From an uncultured beta proteobacterium (GTDB lineage: Bacteria > Pseudomonadota > Gammaproteobacteria > Burkholderiales > Burkholderiaceae_C), in the NCBI GenBank assembly GCA_903958915.1, contig CAJBVC010000327.1:1-9928 (forward strand): a stretch of 9,928 nucleotides of DNA, in the 5' to 3' direction. A program made the translations under genes and the position numbers. The number at the start of each line of letters is the position of its first letter. Position 1 is the stretch's first letter. The notes below the pieces were generated by a model, which saw only the letters and a program-made list of their open reading frames with translations, had not been told where the DNA came from and searched no databases. Positions 1 through 7,122 of the stretch are shown piece by piece.

Positions 1-861
1 CACGAAGGCCAGCACCATCAACACGGCGCCGATGATGGGGCCGAAGAAGAACGTAGCACCGCCGAGAAAGGTGAACAAGAGGTAGGCGCCGGAGCGGGCC
101 GCACCCACCACCTCTGCCGTGACGATCTCAAAATTCAGCGCACCCAGACCGCCAGAGATACCTGCGAAAAAGCCCGCGATGATGAAGGCGATGTAACGCA
201 CCCGCTGTGTGTTGTAGCCTACAAACTCGACCCGCTCCGGGTTGTCGCGCACCGCATTGAGCATGCGCCCCAGTGGGGTCTGCGTGAACGCGTACATCAG
301 TCCCACCGCGACAAAGGTGTACACCGCAATCAGGTAATACACCTGCACCGGCGGGCCATAGGTGATGCCCATCACCGCGCTACCCACCACGCGGTTGCCA
401 GATACTCCCCCCTCGCCGCCAAAAAACTCTGGAATCATCAGCGACATGGCAAACACCAGTTCGCCCATGCCCATGGTGATCATGGCAAAGGTGGTGCCGG
501 CCTTGCGAGTGGTGACGTAACCCAGCAGGACGGCAAAGCCCATGCCCGCAACGCCGCCGACCAGAGGGACGGCGGACACTGGAATCGGCATCGAGCCGGA
601 TGATGCCGCGTTGAGGGCATGGATGGCCATGAAAGCGCCCAGGCCGGTGTAGACCGCATGCCCAAAACTCAGCATGCCGCCCTGCCCCAGCAGCATGTTG
701 TAGGACAGGCAGGCGATGATGGCAATGCCCATTTGTGACAGGACCGTGATCGCCAAACCGCTGGTGAATATAAAAGGCGCGACTGCCAGCACCATGGCAA
801 AGAGTGCCCAGGTGGGCCAACCACCCGCCACCATCGATTGCAAAGAAAATGTCTTCCCCAT
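1..861 (-). CDS. livM: LivM-type branched-chain amino acid ABC transporter permease (3' end cut by window edge)
   Basis: This is the second inner-membrane permease of a Liv/HAAT-family ABC importer; it pairs with LivH to form the channel. The reading frame is open from the ATG at 861 to the left edge, giving 287 residues with no stop, so the C-terminus lies outside the window. Hydrophobic segments recur throughout. The family signature near residues 59-75 (GQGGMLSFGHAVY) is visible. So is the cytoplasmic loop that contacts the ATPase, at about 195-218 (TPLGRMLNAVRDNPERVEFV), followed by a glycine-rich helix (AGFFAGISGGLGAL). The start follows a GAGGG ribosome site lying inside the end of livH, and only 3 nt separate the two genes, so translation is probably coupled. 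ATPase genes livG and livF would be expected further left. The family assignment is secure; the substrate is not. Confidence 0.93.
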   Translation of the reverse strand, partial: MGKTFSLQSMVAGGWPTWALFAMVLAVAPFIFTSGLAITVLSQMGIAIIACLSYNMLLGQGGMLSFGHAVYTGLGAFMAIHALNAASSGSMPIPVSAVPLVGGVAGMGFAVLLGYVTTRKAGTTFAMITMGMGELVFAMSLMIPEFFGGEGGVSGNRVVGSAVMGITYGPPVQVYYLIAVYTFVAVGLMYAFTQTPLGRMLNAVRDNPERVEFVGYNTQRVRYIAFIIAGFFAGISGGLGALNFEIVTAEVVGAARSGAYLLFTFLGGATFFFGPIIGAVLMVLAFV

Positions 862-864
862 CGT

Positions 865-1899
865 TCAACCCTCGCGCGTGCCAAGGAGTCCCTTGGGGCG
901 AAATATCAGTATCAGCACAAGAAACAGGTAGGGGAGAATCGGCGCCACCTGCGACAGCGTCAACCGCAGCAGCGTGTTGCTGGTCGCGGAACTGCCCCAG
1001 TCCAGCCCTAGTTGCTGGGCCACCGTGGCCACCGAATAGTCAAAGGCCACCGCAAAGGTCTGGATGACACCGATCAGGACGGAAGCCAGGAATGCGCCCG
1101 ACAACGACCCCATGCCGCCCACCACCACCACCACAAAAATGACGGACCCCACGGTGGCGGCCATGGCGGGCTCAGTGAGGTAGGTGCTGCCGCCAATCAC
1201 ACCGGCCAGGCCAGCAAGCGCTGCACCTGCGCCAAACACCAGCATGAACACGCGCGGCACGTTGTGCCCCAGGGACTCGACCGCCTCGGGGTGGGTGAGC
1301 GCGGCCTGAATCACCAGACCGATGCGGGTACGCGTCAACAACAACCAGACCGAGAGCAGCATGGTGAGTGCCACCACCATCATGAAACCGCGGGTGGCTG
1401 GAAAAGGGGAGCACACCAGGCGAATCGCGGCATCGGCAGTGCTGCACATCTCGGCCGGAGCGGCGCCCCACAGAATGCGTAAACCTTCCACTGAATGGTT
1501 GATCAAGGTGAAGGCTGGCCCCTGTAACACGGCGGGTGGCTGGAACTCGAGCGCGATCCGGCCCCAGATCAATTGCACCAGCTCCAGAATGACGTAGGAC
1601 AGGCCAAACGTGATCAGCAGTTCCGGCACGTGTCCGAACTTGTGCACCCGACGCAGGCAAATGCGCTCAAACAGCGCCCCCATGGCGCCCACCACCAGCG
1701 GCGCGATGAGCAGCGCGGGCCAAAAACCAACGCTCTTGGACACCGTGAAACCCACATAGGCACCCAGCATGTAAAAGCTGGCGTGGGCAAAGTTGAGCAC
1801 ACCCATCATGCTGAAGATCAGGGTCAGCCCCGAGCTCAGCATGAACAGCAACAGCCCATAACTGAGCCCGTTGAGCATCGAAATGATGAAAAACTCCAT
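865..1899 (-). CDS. livH: LivH-type branched-chain amino acid ABC transporter permease
   Basis: This 344-residue inner-membrane permease is the partner of LivM. Family hallmarks are the N-terminal segment NGLSYGLLLFMLSSGLTLIF (10-29), the MGVLNFAHASFYMLGAY motif (32-48) and the ATPase-contact loop TRIGLVIQAALTHPEAVESL (191-210). The C-terminal RPKGLLG (334-340) is typical. I chose the ATG at 1899 because the family begins there. The frame stays open upstream to 2085, but that stretch encodes nonsense from an intergenic repeat. An AAGG lies 9 nt upstream, a modest ribosome site. The protein is longer than the roughly 308 residues of E. coli LivH. The extra length sits mainly in a loop at about 135-170 holding two cysteines (152 and 163) and in a segment near 288-316. 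Substrate specificity cannot be read from the permease. Confidence 0.94.
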   Translation of the reverse strand: MEFFIISMLNGLSYGLLLFMLSSGLTLIFSMMGVLNFAHASFYMLGAYVGFTVSKSVGFWPALLIAPLVVGAMGALFERICLRRVHKFGHVPELLITFGLSYVILELVQLIWGRIALEFQPPAVLQGPAFTLINHSVEGLRILWGAAPAEMCSTADAAIRLVCSPFPATRGFMMVVALTMLLSVWLLLTRTRIGLVIQAALTHPEAVESLGHNVPRVFMLVFGAGAALAGLAGVIGGSTYLTEPAMAATVGSVIFVVVVVGGMGSLSGAFLASVLIGVIQTFAVAFDYSVATVAQQLGLDWGSSATSNTLLRLTLSQVAPILPYLFLVLILIFRPKGLLGTREG

Positions 1900-1999
1900 G
1901 GAATGAAACCTTTTCAGTCGCCGCAATCTTTGCGCAAATAAAAGGAGCCCGAAACGGTTGACCCGCGCGGACTCAGAAAACAGACCAATATCCCGCCGG

Positions 2000-2093
2000 G
2001 CCGCCCCAAGGGAAATTAGCCCCCGTGGGGGGCAGCGACCCGTGCAACGGTGGAGCCCCGGCATGGGCGAACGCCCATGACGCAAGGGGGCTC
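2000..2093. repeat. Intergenic double stem-loop repeat between the binding-protein gene and livH
   Basis: Two GC-rich inverted repeats sit side by side. The first pairs GCCGCCCC (2000-2007) with GGGGGCAGC (2028-2036), allowing one G-U or mismatch. The second has outer arms GAGCCCC (2053-2059) and GGGGCTC (2087-2093) around a perfect inner stem CATGGGCG/CGCCCATG (2062-2069 and 2072-2079). The second begins 7 nt past the stop codon of the binding-protein gene on the minus strand. No T-tract follows it, so it is not a classic intrinsic terminator. It could act as an mRNA-stabilising or attenuating element that keeps binding protein in excess over permease. From memory, similar elements recur between genes in Comamonadaceae genomes; I could not check that here. 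Confidence 0.65.
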
Positions 2094-2100
2094 AATCCTT

Positions 2101-3333
2101 TCAGGGACGCTTCATCTGGCAGCTGGTGGGCGTGCTCGACACGTAGTTGGGATACTCAGCCACCGGTGCCAGCGTCATGCCGGTGTTCTCGGGGCTGTAG
2201 GGGTACTTCTTGTCCGCCTTTTGCCAGACCGTCATATACAGCGGCTGCTGCAACTGGTGGTCGGCCTTGCGAATCTCGACTTCGCCGTTGAAGCTGTCAA
2301 CCTTGATGCCTTCCAGAGCCGCTGCCACCTTCACGGGGTCGGTCGACTTGGCCTTGGCCATGGCAGCGCCCAGCGTCTGGAAAATGCGGATGGTGGAGCC
2401 GGTGTAGAAGTCGTCGTTGTATTTGGCCTTGAATTCGTCCTGCCATTTCTGCATCTGGCCACCCATGTTGTAGTGGTTGTATGCGATCTGGTAGACACGA
2501 CCGGCGCCATTGGTTCCCAGTGCAGCAGGTGTGCCGGTGACGCCGGCGTAGTAGGTGAAGAACTTGCCGTTGTAGCCATTCTCATTGGCGGCCTTGATCA
2601 ACAGCGACAGATCAGAGCCCCAGTTGCCGGTAATCACGGTGTCGGCGCCGGAGGCCTTGATCTTGGCGATGTAGGGGGCGAAGTCACGAGTTTGGGCCAG
2701 TGGATGAAGGTCTTCGCCAACGATCTGGATGTCGGGGCGCTTGCGGGCGAGCGTTTCCTTGGCGTACTTGGCTACCTGCACACCGTGCGAATAGTTTTGT
2801 CCAAGAATATAGATCTTCTTGATGTCTTTTTGCGTTTGCATGAAGCTCGACATCGCTTCCATCTTCATGGAGGTGTCAGCATCGAAACGGAAGTGCCAGT
2901 AGCTGCACTTGGCATTGGTCAGATCCGGGTCCACCGCAGAGTCATTCAGGTAGATCACTTCCTTGCCAGGATTGCGTTCGTTGTGTTTGGTGACAGCGTC
3001 GGACAAAGCCAGCGCAACCGAAGAACCGTTGCCCTGGATGATGTAGCGCACGCCCTGGTCGATAGCCGCTTTCAGCGCGTTCAGGCTTTCGGTGGGGCTC
3101 AACTTGTTGTCGATACCGGTCACTTCAAACTTGACACCTGCGGGGTTGCCGGCGCCACTGAACTTCTCGGCAAAGAACTGGTAGCCCTTGAGCTGGCTCA
3201 CACCCACCGGACCCAACAACCCGGTCTGGGCATCAATACGCACCATCTTGACCGTCTCGCCCTTTTGGGCCATGACCGAAGTCGCACACACTGCTGCCGC
3301 ACCGAGTGCAACCAGTTTCAACGTAAATTTCAT
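2101..3333 (-). CDS. Periplasmic substrate-binding protein of a Liv-type ABC transporter
   Basis: This 410-residue secreted receptor (Peripla_BP_6 / Leu-Ile-Val-binding type) captures the ligand in the periplasm and delivers it to LivH/LivM. The first 22 residues are a signal peptide: a basic start (MKFTLK), a hydrophobic core and cleavage expected after SVMA, before QKGE. The type I binding fold is suggested by GLLGPVGVSQLKGYQFF (38-54), the lobe strand IIQGNGSSVALALSDAV (98-114) and IKKIYILGQNYSHGVQVA (171-188). Cys143 and Cys405 are the only cysteines of the mature chain and could form a disulfide. The start at 3333 has an AGGAG site 7 nt upstream; the longer frame to 3390 lacks both a ribosome site and a signal. 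It is longer than E. coli LivK (about 370). The ligand may be a branched-chain amino acid, but the neighbouring CoA ligase allows a carboxylate. Confidence 0.9.
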   Translation of the reverse strand: MKFTLKLVALGAAAVCATSVMAQKGETVKMVRIDAQTGLLGPVGVSQLKGYQFFAEKFSGAGNPAGVKFEVTGIDNKLSPTESLNALKAAIDQGVRYIIQGNGSSVALALSDAVTKHNERNPGKEVIYLNDSAVDPDLTNAKCSYWHFRFDADTSMKMEAMSSFMQTQKDIKKIYILGQNYSHGVQVAKYAKETLARKRPDIQIVGEDLHPLAQTRDFAPYIAKIKASGADTVITGNWGSDLSLLIKAANENGYNGKFFTYYAGVTGTPAALGTNGAGRVYQIAYNHYNMGGQMQKWQDEFKAKYNDDFYTGSTIRIFQTLGAAMAKAKSTDPVKVAAALEGIKVDSFNGEVEIRKADHQLQQPLYMTVWQKADKKYPYSPENTGMTLAPVAEYPNYVSSTPTSCQMKRP

Positions 3334-3380
3334 CTCTTGTCTCCTGTTAATCAAAACACCCGACAGGGTAGCTTTTTTTG

Positions 3381-3407
3381 TGCGTTGCAACGCAAGGGGT
3401 TTCCCCT
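3381..3407. promoter_or_regulatory. Two adjacent palindromes upstream of the binding-protein gene (candidate operator)
   Basis: TGCGTTGCAACGCA (3381-3394) is a perfect 14-bp palindrome. Directly beside it lies AGGGG-TTT-CCCCT (3395-3407), a 5-bp inverted repeat with a 3-nt centre. They sit about 50-75 bp upstream of the start at 3333, in the 125-bp gap behind the CoA ligase gene. This is where a regulator of a separate transporter promoter would bind. No convincing -35/-10 pair stands out, so the promoter itself is not annotated. The pair could also fold in RNA, but no T-tract follows it on the minus strand. Confidence 0.4.
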
Positions 3408-3458
3408 AGAGCCTATCTCCAAGGCGACTGGCGCCTGGGCGACATCGGCTCCAAAGCA

Positions 3459-5087
3459 TCAAGCCGAGGGAAGTTTGTAATCTTTCAAAACGTCGCGCAG
3501 GCGGGTCTTCATCATCTTGCCGGTGGCACCCAGCGGGATGGCGTCCACAAAAACCACGTCATCGGGAATCTGCCACTTGGCAGTCTTGCCTTCATAAAAG
3601 GCAATGAGCTCCTCCCGTGTGACTTCAGCGCCAGGTTTCTTCACGACAGCAACAATTGGCCGCTCGTCCCACTTGGGGTGCTTCATGCCGATACAGGCCG
3701 CCATAGCCACTGCCGGGTGCGCCATGGCGATGTTTTCCACATCGATCGAACTGATCCACTCGCCACCCGACTTGATGACATCCTTGCTGCGGTCGGTGAT
3801 CTGCATGTAGCCGTCGGGGTCGATAGTTGCCACGTCTCCGGTAGGAAACCAGCCATCCACCAAAGGTGACCCACCCTCCCCTTTGAAGTAGTCACTGATG
3901 ATCCATGGTCCCTTGACCAGCAGGTCCCCGTACGCCTTGCCGTCCCAGGGGAGTTCCTTGCCTTCGGCATCGACGATCTTCATGTCGACGCCAAAAATGC
4001 CACGCCCCTGCTTGAGGCGCACCTTCATCTGCTCCTGGGCACTCATTGCCAGGTGCTTGCTCTTGAGAATACAGGACGTACCCAGAGGCGACATTTCGGT
4101 CATGCCCCAGGCGTGGATGACCTCCACCCCGTACTTTTCGTTGAAAGTGCTGATCATGGCGGGCGGGCAGGCCGAACCTCCAATGACTGTGCGCTTGAGG
4201 GTGTTGAAGCGCAAGCCGTTGGCTTCCATGTGTGTGAGCATCATTTGCCAGATCGTGGGGACTCCAGCGGCGCACAGCACTCCCTCGGCTTCGATGAGTT
4301 CGTAGATTGACTTGCCGTCCATGGCTGGCCCGGGAAACACCATCTTGGCGCCCGTCATGGCCGCCGCGTAGGGCAGTCCCCAGGCATTGACATGAAACAT
4401 GGGGACCACCGGCATGATGCACTCGCGCGCGCTCAGGCTCAGTGAATCGGGCAAGGCTACGGCAAAGGCATGCAGCATGGTTGAGCGGTGGCTGTAGAGC
4501 GCCGCCTTCGGGTTTCCCGTGGTGCCGCTGGTGTAACACATGCTCGACGCGGAGTTTTCGTCAAAGCTGGGCCAGGTGTAGGTGGACGGTTGGGCCCCCA
4601 TCCAGGCCTCGTAGCTTTGCAGACCGGGGATGCCGGTGTCGGCGGGCAGCGCATCGGCATCGCACAGAGCGATGTAGTGCTTGATCGTGGTGCAGCGCGC
4701 ATGCACGGCCTTGATGATGGGCAGAAAACTGAGGTCAAAGCACAGCACCTGGTCTTCTGCATGGTTAGCTATCCACACAACCTGGTCGGGATGCAGACGC
4801 GGGTTGAGGGTATGCAGCACGCGCCCGGTGCCGCTCACGCCGAAATACAGTTCCAGGTGCCGGTAGCCGTTCCAGGCCAAGGTTGCGACGCGGTCACTGA
4901 ACGCGAGGTCGAGCCGATCGAGCGCATTGGCGACCTGGCGCGAGCGCCGCGCGACATCCTTGTAGGTGGTGCGATGCAGATCCCCCTCCACCCTTCGCGA
5001 GACGATCTCTGCGTCGCCGTGGTGTCGCTCTGCAAAATCGATCAGCGACGAAATCAGTAATTCCTGGCTTTGCATTAACCCTAGCAT
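3459..5087 (-). CDS. AMP-forming fatty-acyl/medium-chain acyl-CoA ligase
   Basis: This 542-residue cytoplasmic enzyme belongs to the adenylate-forming (ANL) superfamily. It activates a carboxylic acid with ATP to an acyl-adenylate and then transfers it to CoA. The core motifs are in order: P-loop YTSGTTGNPK (185-194), VPMFHVNAWG (228-237), HAWGMTEMSP (325-334), GWFPTGD (412-418), hinge region DRSKDVIKSGGEWIS (432-446) and the catalytic lysine in GATGKMMK (Lys524). The pattern DVIKSGGEWIS is typical of AlkK-like acyl-CoA ligases; the acid used cannot be deduced. The start at 5087 has AGGAG 9 nt upstream. A later ATG at 5075 would be too far from it. It lies 125 bp upstream of the transporter binding-protein gene on the same strand, and its promoter region is shared back-to-back with selO. 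Length and motifs are complete, with no sign of decay. Confidence 0.93.
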   Translation of the reverse strand: MLGLMQSQELLISSLIDFAERHHGDAEIVSRRVEGDLHRTTYKDVARRSRQVANALDRLDLAFSDRVATLAWNGYRHLELYFGVSGTGRVLHTLNPRLHPDQVVWIANHAEDQVLCFDLSFLPIIKAVHARCTTIKHYIALCDADALPADTGIPGLQSYEAWMGAQPSTYTWPSFDENSASSMCYTSGTTGNPKAALYSHRSTMLHAFAVALPDSLSLSARECIMPVVPMFHVNAWGLPYAAAMTGAKMVFPGPAMDGKSIYELIEAEGVLCAAGVPTIWQMMLTHMEANGLRFNTLKRTVIGGSACPPAMISTFNEKYGVEVIHAWGMTEMSPLGTSCILKSKHLAMSAQEQMKVRLKQGRGIFGVDMKIVDAEGKELPWDGKAYGDLLVKGPWIISDYFKGEGGSPLVDGWFPTGDVATIDPDGYMQITDRSKDVIKSGGEWISSIDVENIAMAHPAVAMAACIGMKHPKWDERPIVAVVKKPGAEVTREELIAFYEGKTAKWQIPDDVVFVDAIPLGATGKMMKTRLRDVLKDYKLPSA

Positions 5088-5122
5088 GGCTCGTATCTCC
5101 TGAAATATGGGTACTAACGGCA

Positions 5123-5158
5123 CACGGTAGCCCGTGCACGTAACCGCATGGTAACCGC
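5123..5158. promoter_or_regulatory. Repeats in the CoA ligase/selO divergent intergenic region (candidate operator)
   Basis: GTAACCGC occurs twice as a direct repeat (5140-5147 and 5151-5158), 11 bp apart start to start, so both copies face the same side of the helix. Immediately left is an inverted repeat CACGG-TAGC-CCGTG (5123-5136). The cluster lies 35-70 bp upstream of the CoA ligase start at 5087, where a repressor or activator of that gene could bind. No regulator gene is in the window, and short repeats can arise by chance. Confidence 0.3.
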
Positions 5159-5196
5159 CCAAGCCCCCAGAGAACTGCGGCTTTAGTCAACTGCGG

Positions 5197-5202
5197 GACA
5201 AT
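5197..5202 (+). promoter_or_regulatory. Putative -10 box for near-leaderless selO transcript
   Basis: GACAAT at 5197-5202, in the context GCGGGACAATC, ends 8 nt before the selO ATG. A -10 element there would start the RNA within about 0-2 nt of the start codon, and selO has no good Shine-Dalgarno sequence. A nearly identical block, GCGGGATAATC, precedes the U32 gene at the right end of the window. No clear -35 hexamer is seen at 16-18 bp spacing. An 8-bp direct repeat, AACTGCGG (5173-5180 and 5189-5196), overlaps the region. Confidence 0.45.
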
Positions 5203-5210
5203 CCTGCCCC

Positions 5211-6695
5211 ATGATTGATTGCCCCCTGCAACCTACCGAACGCGCCCGCTCCACGCTCTGGGAGCACCGCTTTGCGTCATTGGGTGAGGACTTCTTTGTT
5301 GCGCTCGCGCCCACTCCGGTGCCCAGCCCTTACTGGGTGGGCACCAACGCCGCATTGGCCAGCACTTTGGGGATCGAGGACTTCTCTGACCCCGCATCTG
5401 GCTGGCTGGAAAGTCTTGCCGGCAATGTGGTGCGTACCGGCATGCGCCCTCTGGCCAGCGTTTACAGCGGCCATCAGTTTGGCGTCTGGGCCGGGCAGTT
5501 GGGCGATGGACGTGCCTTGTTGCTGGGCGAGTTGGCGGGGCAAGAGGTGCAACTCAAAGGTGCGGGACTGACGCCGTTTTCCCGCATGGGTGACGGCCGC
5601 GCAGTGCTGCGCTCCAGTATCCGGGAGTATTTGTGCAGCGAAGCCATGCACGCCTTGGGCATCCCGACTTCGCGCGCCTTGTGCGTGATCGGCTCGGACC
5701 TGCCGGTGCGGCGCGAATCCATGGAAACCGCTGCGGTGGTAACCCGGGTGGCGCCAAGTTTCATCCGCTTCGGTCACTTTGAGCATTTCTCCCACAACGA
5801 CCAGCACTTGCAGCTCAAGCAACTTGCCGATTTTGTTGTCGACCGCTTCTACCCGGAGTGCCGATCGGATGGCCGATTCGGCGGTAATCCGTATGCGTCG
5901 CTGCTGCAGGCAGTGACCGAGCGCACGGCCCGGATGGTGGCGCAATGGCAGGCGGTGGGGTTCTGCCACGGCGTCATGAACACCGACAACATGAGCATTC
6001 TGGGTCTGACCATCGATTACGGACCGTTTCAGTTTCTGGACGGTTACGACCCCGACCATATCTGCAACCACTCGGACCACCACGGGCGTTATGCGTTTGC
6101 GCGCCAGCCCCAGGTGGCGTACTGGAACCTGTATTGCCTTGGACAAGCGCTACTGCCGCTGATCGACGACCAGGCGCTTGCGGTGCAGGCGCTGGAGACT
6201 TTCAAGCCCGTCTTTGCCGCCGAAAGCTCGCGCCGCATGGCTGCCAAACTGGGTTTTGCGGCAGCAAGTGAACCAGTCAGCGCACTGGGCAACGCGGCCC
6301 TGAGCCTGTTGGCCGCAGAGAAAGTTGATTTCACCATCTTCTGGCGGCGACTCAGTCACTGGGCCGTGCGGCGCGACATGGCAGACCCCAGCGTACGCGA
6401 CCTGTTTATGGACCAGCGCGGTATCGATGCCTGGTTGCTACAGTTTTCAGAGCATGTCACGCACAACCCGCTTGCCCACAGTGCTGATTTGATGCTGGGC
6501 ACTAACCCGTGTTACGTGCTGCGCAACCACCTCGGTGAACTGGCCATTCGCGCGGCGAGAGCAAAGGATTTTTCACAGGTTGCGCAGTTACAGTCGGTGT
6601 TGGCGCAGCCGTTTGTCGAGCGGCCTGAATTTGCCGCCTACGCCGATTTCCCGCCCGGCTGGGCCGCGGGCATCGCCATCAGCTGCAGTTCCTGA
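5211..6695 (+). CDS. selO: SelO/YdiU-family protein adenylyltransferase (AMPylase)
   Basis: SelO is a pseudokinase-fold enzyme that binds ATP in a flipped orientation and transfers AMP to Ser/Thr/Tyr of target proteins; in bacteria it is linked to redox stress. The 494 residues match the family length (about 480-500). Visible elements are [18 protein letters not shown] (85-102), the ATP-site lysine in VQLKGAG (Lys116), the helix glutamate in SSIREY (Glu139), [13 protein letters not shown] with Asn260, and the metal-site DYG (Asp269). The protein ends in Cys-Ser-Ser. This is the bacterial cysteine version of the Sec-Ser-Ser tail of human SELENOO and can form a regulatory disulfide. The start at 5211 fits the family N-terminus ([19 protein letters not shown]). 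There is no ribosome site, consistent with a leaderless transcript. msrB follows after 16 nt, suggesting joint expression. Confidence 0.96.
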   Translation: MIDCPLQPTERARSTLWEHRFASLGEDFFVALAPTPVPSPYWVGTNAALASTLGIEDFSDPASGWLESLAGNVVRTGMRPLASVYSGHQFGVWAGQLGDGRALLLGELAGQEVQLKGAGLTPFSRMGDGRAVLRSSIREYLCSEAMHALGIPTSRALCVIGSDLPVRRESMETAAVVTRVAPSFIRFGHFEHFSHNDQHLQLKQLADFVVDRFYPECRSDGRFGGNPYASLLQAVTERTARMVAQWQAVGFCHGVMNTDNMSILGLTIDYGPFQFLDGYDPDHICNHSDHHGRYAFARQPQVAYWNLYCLGQALLPLIDDQALAVQALETFKPVFAAESSRRMAAKLGFAAASEPVSALGNAALSLLAAEKVDFTIFWRRLSHWAVRRDMADPSVRDLFMDQRGIDAWLLQFSEHVTHNPLAHSADLMLGTNPCYVLRNHLGELAIRAARAKDFSQVAQLQSVLAQPFVERPEFAAYADFPPGWAAGIAISCSS

Positions 6696-6711
6696 ACCCC
6701 CGGAGAAGCCC

Positions 6712-7122
6712 ATGACCTACCCCGTACAGAAATCCGATGACGAGTGGAAAGCCCTGCTCAAGGCCAAAGGTGCTGAGCCGGTAGCGTTTGAAGTAACCCG
6801 CCATGCGGCGACCGAACGACCCTTCACCGGTAAATACGCCGACAACTTTCGCGATGGCAGTTACCACTGCATCTGCTGTGACAAGCCCTTGTTTACCTCC
6901 ACGACCAAGTTCGATGCGGGCTGCGGCTGGCCCAGTTTCGATCAGGCCATTGCCGATGGCGCAGTGGCGACCCGCAGCGACGTGAGCCACGGCATGCGGC
7001 GCACCGAGGCACTGTGCGGCCACTGCGGTGCCCATTTGGGCCACCTGTTTGACGATGGTCCCACCGACACCGGCCTGCGCTACTGCATGAACTCGGCCTC
7101 GTTACACTTCATGCCTTCATGA
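6712..7122 (+). CDS. msrB: Peptide-methionine (R)-S-oxide reductase MsrB
   Basis: MsrB reduces the R-epimer of methionine sulfoxide in oxidised proteins, using thioredoxin as reductant; it acts in the cytoplasm because no signal peptide is present. The 136-residue protein is full length. Two zinc-binding CxxC pairs are seen (Cys53/Cys56 and Cys102/Cys105). The GCGWPSF motif lies at 70-76, with Cys71 as a possible resolving cysteine, and the catalytic cysteine is Cys125 in [12 protein letters not shown] chose the ATG at 6712 because GGAG lies 6 nt upstream and the family begins near it. The open frame running back to 6535 overlaps selO and is not family-like. The last codons overlap the yciB start by ATGA, so the two are probably translationally coupled. 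Pairing with selO groups two enzymes tied to oxidative damage. Confidence 0.97.
   Translation: MTYPVQKSDDEWKALLKAKGAEPVAFEVTRHAATERPFTGKYADNFRDGSYHCICCDKPLFTSTTKFDAGCGWPSFDQAIADGAVATRSDVSHGMRRTEALCGHCGAHLGHLFDDGPTDTGLRYCMNSASLHFMPS

Noticed and set aside
1900..2085. N-terminal extension of livH by 62 residues
   Set aside because: The extra codons translate the GC-rich intergenic repeat, carry no transporter-like sequence, and the family N-terminus aligns with the ATG at 1899.
3373..3379. Run of seven T as an intrinsic terminator
   Set aside because: On the plus strand no stem precedes it. On the minus strand, where the genes are read, it is an A-run located after the palindromes, so it cannot act as a U-tract.
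2050..3480. A 476-codon open frame on the plus strand, opposite the binding-protein gene
   Set aside because: It is fully antisense to a gene with a signal peptide, ribosome site and family motifs. Its product has no recognisable domain, and its openness follows from codon bias in GC-rich DNA.
5277..6146. A 289-codon open frame antisense to selO, and a 255-codon frame antisense to ppiC (8044-8811)
   Set aside because: Both mirror strongly supported genes, lack ribosome sites and encode compositionally odd products rich in His, Arg or Gly.
6684..6695. Possible selenocysteine at the SelO C-terminus
   Set aside because: The codon before Ser-Ser is TGC (Cys), and the only TGA is the terminal stop followed directly by the msrB leader.
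6535..6711. N-terminal extension of msrB into selO
   Set aside because: The extension overlaps conserved selO coding sequence in another frame; a GGAG site and the family N-terminus support 6712.
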